Assembly (NCBI GenBank): GCA_937927435.1
Contig: CALBDW010000175.1
Span: 1 to 10,883, forward strand
Direction of reading: 5' to 3'
Length of the DNA: 10,883 bases
From: an uncultured Bdellovibrionales bacterium
GTDB taxonomy: Bacteria; Bdellovibrionota; Bdellovibrionia; Bdellovibrionales; JAMPXM01
Shown one piece after another: positions 7,575 to 10,883 of the stretch (positions are counted from its first letter, which is position 1; the number at the start of each line of letters is the position of its first letter). Position numbers and translations under genes: made by a program. Under the pieces are notes generated by a model, which ran no database searches, was not told the origin of the DNA, and saw only the letters and a program-made list of their open reading frames with translations.

Positions 7575-7646
7575 AGCCAGGACTCGTGCTCACACGACCA
7601 GACGCTGAAATAATTTCGGGCTGATGATCCCTTAAGGAGGAGCCAG

Positions 7647-8279
7647 GTGGATCATATTTTCAACGCTGAGCGCTACAACGAGAATGAAAACGAGAATGGA
7701 AAAGATCAGGCGGAAAAACCCTCACCCACTCTGCAAGTCGAAAAGGAACTCTTCGATGCCCGCATTATTCTGATCTCTTCGCCGGTCGACGCCAGATTGG
7801 CTCACGTCGTGAACTCGAAACTTCTGGCGATGGAACGACACAATGACAAAGACCCGATCTATCTCTTCATCAATAGCCCCGGTGGAGAAGTTCACTCGGG
7901 CTTTGCGATTTTCGACTGCGCGCGCTTCATTCGCCCGCCGGTCGTCACAGTCGTCACGGGTCTTGCCGCGAGCATGGGTTCGATCATCTCGCTTGCGGCG
8001 AAGAAGGAACATCGTTTCGCATTCCCGAACGCCAAGATCCTGATTCACCAGCCGTCGATTTCCGGGATCAGCGGCTCGGTTTCGGATATCGAGATTCACG
8101 CGAAAGACCTGCTCGAAACCAAAGACCGCATCATCCGCCTCTATTGCGAAGAATGCGGACGAAGCCCCGACGAAGTAAAAAAAGCATTGGACCGCGACAA
8201 CTGGATGTCCGCGGAAGCGGCGCTGGAATGGGGCCATATCTCCAAAATCGTTTACAAACGTGACGACCTGAAGCTCTGA
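7647..8279 (+). CDS. clpP: ClpP-family ATP-dependent serine protease subunit
   Basis: This 210-residue protein belongs to the cytoplasmic ClpP family, whose tetradecamers degrade proteins fed by a ClpX/ClpA-type unfoldase. The start is GTG 7647, fixed by AAGGAGG (7634-7640) with 6-nt spacing. The catalytic triad is complete: Ser109 in GLAASMGS, His134 in ILIHQPS and Asp184 in LDRDNWMSAE. The oxyanion-loop region INSPGGEV (75-82) and DIEIHA (147-152) are also conserved. The length matches E. coli ClpP (207), but the N-terminus (residues 11-38, NENENENGKD then Lys/Glu-rich) lacks the usual 'IEQT..GER..DIYSRLL' sequence that forms axial loops and touches the unfoldase. The usual 'RDTERD' before the catalytic Asp reads 'KALDRD'. 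No clpX or tig lies next to it, so it is probably a secondary ClpP paralogue rather than the housekeeping one. Confidence 0.93.
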   Translation: MDHIFNAERYNENENENGKDQAEKPSPTLQVEKELFDARIILISSPVDARLAHVVNSKLLAMERHNDKDPIYLFINSPGGEVHSGFAIFDCARFIRPPVVTVVTGLAASMGSIISLAAKKEHRFAFPNAKILIHQPSISGISGSVSDIEIHAKDLLETKDRIIRLYCEECGRSPDEVKKALDRDNWMSAEAALEWGHISKIVYKRDDLKL

Positions 8280-8573
8280 ATGGACGACTCAACCGCGGCG
8301 CCTCAGCTTGAAATTCTCACCGCTTCCTGGGCGGATATAAAACCTCACGCGGAGCGCGCGGCGGTTTTCGTGATTCATGGCGACCAGAATTTGGCCGACG
8401 TCGCGCAGAAAGTGATCGACAACGACGTCGAAGCGGTCAGCCGTTGGATCGACCAGGGCGCGATCGCGAGGCCGACACCGGCACAAATAGAAATCTGGGA
8501 TAAGGTGCCCCGCCGGCTCTTCCGCTTCGCGATCGTACAGCCCTACGTCCTCATTCAAGAACTTGCGCACTAG
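8280..8573 (+). CDS. DUF2288-like protein, coupled to clpP
   Basis: This small 97-residue protein has no predicted membrane segment or signal peptide. The pattern LTASWADIKPHAERAAVFVI, then the NLADVAQKVIDNDVEAVSRWI core, ARPTPAQIEIW and a closing FAIVQPYVLIQE matches my memory of DUF2288 proteins. That family is short, cytoplasmic and of unknown function. The ATG at 8280 immediately follows the clpP TGA (CTC TGA ATG) in the same reading frame, with only GAAG at 8270-8273 as a weak ribosome binding site. Translation therefore probably depends on ribosomes terminating on clpP and restarting. The tight link suggests a functional tie to the protease, such as an adaptor, substrate or regulator, but nothing in the sequence shows which. 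The stop codon overlaps that of the convergent hydrolase. Confidence 0.78.
   Translation: MDDSTAAPQLEILTASWADIKPHAERAAVFVIHGDQNLADVAQKVIDNDVEAVSRWIDQGAIARPTPAQIEIWDKVPRRLFRFAIVQPYVLIQELAH
8570..8573. other. Interlocked convergent stop codons in CTAG
   Basis: The palindrome CTAG holds both stops: TAG at 8571-8573 for the plus-strand DUF2288 gene and TAG at 8572-8570 for the minus-strand hydrolase. The genes overlap by 4 nt with no room for an intergenic terminator. Confidence 0.9.
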
Positions 8574-9571
8574 TTCCGCCGCTCACGGCGGGCGAGTTCC
8601 AGAAACAGAAGCCGCGTAAACTCGCGACGGCAGCACGGCTCACTATAGACCTCGACCAAGCTGAAATGGCTCGCCCCCTCGATCTCAAGAAGGTGCGTTC
8701 CGAAATCGTTCCACCGTTGGTTTCTCTCAAAGACCAATCCATCGTTGTCTGGATCGAGGAAACTCAAGAACTTCGCGATCGGCCTCACGACGACCGGCAG
8801 ATCTCCGTCGCGATCATGATACCGGCGGCTGGTGACGTAATACACCCGTTGGTTCAAAAGCCTGCGCGTCCGCGCATCGAGTTTATCGAGAGTCCGACGC
8901 TTCCGTTCTTCAGACCGTACGGTCGTGAGCGATTCGAATCCATCAAACGTCGCACCGATGAAGATGCGCGTGATCAATCTCACAAGACCGTTATCGGGAA
9001 TCTTATTGACGATCGCGAATTCTTCCCATTGTTCCGTTAGCAGCGGATTCTCGCCCAGCAAAAGATCGGCGATCGCGGAGCCGCCGAACGGAGCCGAAAT
9101 GGTTACGACCCCCGCCACATGATAACCGCGCCTTTCATTCGGCCTCATGAGCTCCGGATAAACGGCCAACGTTTGCACGATCTCCACGCCGCCCTTACTC
9201 TGCCCGATCAAAACAATGTTCCGATTCGGATTATGGGCCGCAATCAGGCGGATTTGTCTCCGCACGTACTCGACGTTGTTTTCGACCGACCGTTCCGACG
9301 GCGGGCAAATGCGATTCACGGGAACGTCCGGATCAATGCGCTCGATCACCGCCATGCTGTCTCGAAACTCGCTTCGTGTACAGCCGAGGTAGCCGCTCAC
9401 GAAAATGATCTGCTTGTCTTTAAGATAGGACCGCAACCAATTAAGCTCCTGCTCAGGCTCCCCTGCGATTTCACGAATCACCGGTTCCATATGGCATAAC
9501 TCGACCCGTTTGACCGCCTGGACCTTATTCGCGATCAGAAGAGCCATTGAAAGCAAGATCCATTTCTTCAT
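8570..9571 (-). CDS. Exported alpha/beta-hydrolase (lipase/esterase-like)
   Basis: This 333-residue protein carries a signal peptide (~1-19, MKKWILLSMALLIANKVQA) and is probably periplasmic or secreted. The alpha/beta-hydrolase core includes an early strand with a probable oxyanion region (IIFVSGYLG, 55-63). The nucleophile elbow is NIVLIGQSKGG with Ser125 (G-Q-S-K-G). Asp277 lies in DPDNDGLV, a context seen in lipases, and His302 in EGASHFSLV. Order and spacing fit a Ser-Asp-His triad, so it should hydrolyse an ester, lipid or similar bond. The substrate is not evident. The region between ~165 and ~255 is likely a helical lid or cap. Cysteines 26, 64, 89, 313 and 314 could form disulfides after export. 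The start ATG 9571 has GAGGGG 7 nt upstream. It ends tail to tail with the clpP unit and seems to be transcribed alone. Confidence 0.83.
   Translation of the reverse strand: MKKWILLSMALLIANKVQAVKRVELCHMEPVIREIAGEPEQELNWLRSYLKDKQIIFVSGYLGCTRSEFRDSMAVIERIDPDVPVNRICPPSERSVENNVEYVRRQIRLIAAHNPNRNIVLIGQSKGGVEIVQTLAVYPELMRPNERRGYHVAGVVTISAPFGGSAIADLLLGENPLLTEQWEEFAIVNKIPDNGLVRLITRIFIGATFDGFESLTTVRSEERKRRTLDKLDARTRRLLNQRVYYVTSRRYHDRDGDLPVVVRPIAKFLSFLDPDNDGLVFERNQRWNDFGTHLLEIEGASHFSLVEVYSEPCCRREFTRLLFLELARRERRN
8576..8591. repeat. GC-rich hairpin at the convergent gene junction
   Basis: CCGCCG (8576-8581) and CGGCGG (8586-8591) form a perfect 6-bp stem with a CTCA tetraloop, 2 nt past the DUF2288 stop and inside the last codons of the hydrolase (the Arg-rich RRERRN end). 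There is no T-run on either side. It could stabilise the 3' end or act as a weak bidirectional terminator. Chance arising from the Arg-rich codons is also possible. Confidence 0.35.
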
Positions 9572-9710
9572 CGTCCCACCCCTCGCCGAGCCACTCGAAA
9601 CCTTCGGCGCGATGGTAGATAAAAACCCGGGACGGTCCGTGTCAGCCTGAATATGAACAATTGCGGTTTATAAACGGAGGAGCGAATATTTGTTACGAAA
9701 GCTAAACAGC
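9572..9710. other. Intergenic region between the SUMF1-type gene and the hydrolase
   Basis: These 139 nt lie between two minus-strand genes. They are AT-richer than the surroundings, with TTTATAAA-like sequence near 9667-9675 that may contain the hydrolase promoter, although no full -35/-10 pair stands out. A short AAGCT-AAAC-AGCTT hairpin (9699-9712) overlaps the stop codon of the right-edge gene and is too weak to call a terminator. Confidence 0.4.
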
Positions 9711-10883
9711 TTACGGAACGAACGTGCAACGGAAGCCGATGTTCGAGCTCTTACCCGTCAAGGTATCATTTAAAAACGTCCGATAGATCCCTGAGCTCGC
9801 ACCGCCATTCCAATAGCCGCCTCGATTGATAACCACCCCGGGCCCTCCAAAGAGCTGTCCAGTACCGTTTGCCGTGGTCCAGGCAGAATCAGATGGGCCG
9901 AACAACTTTCGGGCGGTTTCGCTGAGATCATCATAGTCATGCCAATCTGTGGGAATCGTTTCAACGAAGTTAAGATCAGTCAGGTCATCATAAATCCACT
10001 CACGAACATTACCCCCTAGGTCCCAGATCACTTCGCCGTTTGAGAGCACATGCGTTCTTCGCTGACTATGCCACTGTGTGCCGGAGCACTCTTGCCCGGT
10101 GTCGTAACAGCCGTCGTCGTCATCATCGCTGGCCTCTAAGGCGCCGCCCGCGTTATCTGTATGTCCTCTATTAAGAACTCCCTGACCGACGGCCCCGAGG
10201 GACCAGTTCATCGCAACCTGCTCAATGCTTCGAGCAATCGTCTGCCATTGATTATTGGTAATCAGCATATGTCCGGGCCCGAGGTTCTGGCACTGAGCGC
10301 GCGCCTCATCCCGGGTCAGATTCCCCCAAGGGGTCCCGGCCGATTGTGACTTCGCAATTCCTCCGACATTCTTCATCTCATACTTGGCGACACAGAAGTC
10401 GGATGTATTGTACTCAGGATTCCCCGGAACAGGAATGTAACCGTCGGGACACAGGACACTCTTCTTGCCTACGGCGATCCAAAGCTGACCGTTACAGAAT
10501 TCCATTTTCTTATCGCTCGAGTTATACCTGATGGTTCCTTCAATTGTAGCGTTGCAAATCGTCACATCAGCTCCGATTTTAACCCCATTCACCGCGACGA
10601 CTGTCGTGGCCCGAATGTCGCCGTTGACATCGAGCTTTGCTTCGGGATTTGACGTTCCAATACCAACCTTACCCGAAACGACATTGATTGTTCCCTTGAG
10701 TTTAGTGTCAGAAACTTCCGCAATCTTCACATCGGTCACTTCGCCGTTACCAATCTTCGCCACCGTCACGGTCCCATCAGCTAAGTGCGTCGTCTGAACA
10801 CCTCCGGTCGCAATCGAAATTACACCACTCGTCGTAATCGGACCTCCCGTGAGACCCGATCCGGTTGTAATTTGTGTTACCGT
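9711..10883 (-). CDS. C-terminal part of a tail-fibre-like surface protein with a SUMF1/FGE-type domain (5' end beyond right edge)
   Basis: The frame is open from the right edge: 390 residues precede the TAA at 9713-9711. The visible N-terminal part (10883 to ~10690) is a Gly/Thr-rich fibre-type repeat (ITTGSGLTGGPITTSG, then THLADGTVTVAKIGNGEV). The GTG at 10769 is an internal Val codon, not a start. Next comes the VGIGTSNPEAKLDVNGD element, common before C-terminal domains of long surface fibres, then a small strand region ending MEFCNGQLWIAVG. The C-terminal ~240 residues (from ~10440) match the SUMF1/FGE fold: FCVAKYEMKN, WDLGGNVREWIYD, INRGGYWNGG and a closing NIGFRC. An acidic loop (ASDDDDDGCYD) may bind calcium. 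The catalytic cysteine pair of true formylglycine-generating enzymes is missing, so a binding or scaffold role at the cell surface is more likely. Confidence 0.85.
   Translation of the reverse strand, partial: TVTQITTGSGLTGGPITTSGVISIATGGVQTTHLADGTVTVAKIGNGEVTDVKIAEVSDTKLKGTINVVSGKVGIGTSNPEAKLDVNGDIRATTVVAVNGVKIGADVTICNATIEGTIRYNSSDKKMEFCNGQLWIAVGKKSVLCPDGYIPVPGNPEYNTSDFCVAKYEMKNVGGIAKSQSAGTPWGNLTRDEARAQCQNLGPGHMLITNNQWQTIARSIEQVAMNWSLGAVGQGVLNRGHTDNAGGALEASDDDDDGCYDTGQECSGTQWHSQRRTHVLSNGEVIWDLGGNVREWIYDDLTDLNFVETIPTDWHDYDDLSETARKLFGPSDSAWTTANGTGQLFGGPGVVINRGGYWNGGASSGIYRTFLNDTLTGKSSNIGFRCTFVP

Larger units (their letters stand above)
7309..7646. other. Divergent intergenic region between the RND operon and clpP
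   Basis: These 338 nt hold the regulatory DNA for both divergent units. For the minus-strand operon I see a weak promoter at 7355-7383 (listed separately). On the clpP side there is a possible short leader ORF (7551-7574), an overlapping inverted repeat (7549-7570), a 5-bp hairpin TCGTG-CTCA-CACGA (7584-7597) and a lone -10-like AATAAT at 7609-7614 without a good -35. An AAGGAGG ribosome binding site lies at 7634-7640. The longer open frames in this region lack ribosome binding sites and resemble nothing I know. I see no RNA gene or riboswitch that I can support. Confidence 0.6.

Noticed and set aside
7722..8237. 171-codon minus-strand open frame opposite clpP
   Set aside because: It is the in-register shadow of clpP, whose protein has a full catalytic triad and a strong ribosome binding site.
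9699..9712. Small hairpin AAGCT-AAAC-AGCTT at the end of the right-edge gene
   Set aside because: The 5-bp AT-containing stem overlaps the stop codon and has no proper T-run, so it is too weak for a terminator call.
10767..10769. GTG at 10769 as the start of the SUMF1-type protein
   Set aside because: The frame is open right through to the window edge with fibre-type repeat sequence (TGSGLTGG, THLADGTV) continuing upstream, so this is an internal Val.
1..10883. CRISPR arrays, tRNA or rRNA genes, insertion sequences, attachment sites, toxin-antitoxin or defence genes
   Set aside because: I looked on both strands and found no spaced direct repeats, cloverleaf sequences, transposase or integrase motifs, or defence-type proteins.

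Overview
The window looks like chromosomal DNA from a Gram-negative, moderately GC-rich bacterium, most plausibly a Bdellovibrionota-type (formerly deltaproteobacterial) lineage. This placement is an inference. It rests on the long secreted tail-fibre-like protein ending in a sulfatase-modifying-factor (SUMF1/FGE) fold at the right edge, a second secreted protein with a matching style of N-terminus at the left edge, and exported proteins of a style I associate with that group. I see no rRNA, tRNA, insertion sequence, phage integrase or CRISPR array.

Layout. Bases 1-245 (minus) hold the first 81 codons of an exported surface protein that runs off the left edge. Bases 449-7308 hold one tightly packed minus-strand operon, read right to left: a 432-aa lipoprotein, a ~292-aa predicted outer-membrane barrel, a 477-aa TolC-family outer-membrane factor and a 1079-aa RND (HAE1/AcrB-type) inner-membrane pump. 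Gene junctions are 8 nt, a 4-nt overlap (TTGA) and 4 nt, so translation is probably coupled. No periplasmic adaptor (membrane-fusion protein) gene is present in the operon, although the pump and outer-membrane channel normally need one.

A 338-nt divergent intergenic region (7309-7646) separates that operon from a plus-strand pair: a ClpP-family serine protease (7647-8279) with an intact Ser-His-Asp triad but a divergent N-terminus, and a DUF2288-like protein (8280-8573). The second gene starts at the base after the clpP stop codon and is in the same reading frame, so a single UGA separates them. The leader carries a small inverted repeat that overlaps a possible 7-codon His/Cys-rich leader ORF.

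The plus-strand pair meets, tail to tail, an exported alpha/beta hydrolase (8570-9571, minus) with a Ser125/Asp277/His302 triad. The two stop codons interlock in one CTAG. The right edge (9711-10883, minus) holds the C-terminal 390 residues of the tail-fibre-like/SUMF1 protein, which lacks the catalytic cysteines of true formylglycine-generating enzymes.

As a whole, the window is dominated by cell-envelope functions (efflux, surface protein, exported hydrolase) around a small cytoplasmic proteolysis unit. The observations most worth following are the adaptor-less RND operon with its lipoprotein and barrel partners, and the one-stop-codon ClpP/DUF2288 arrangement.
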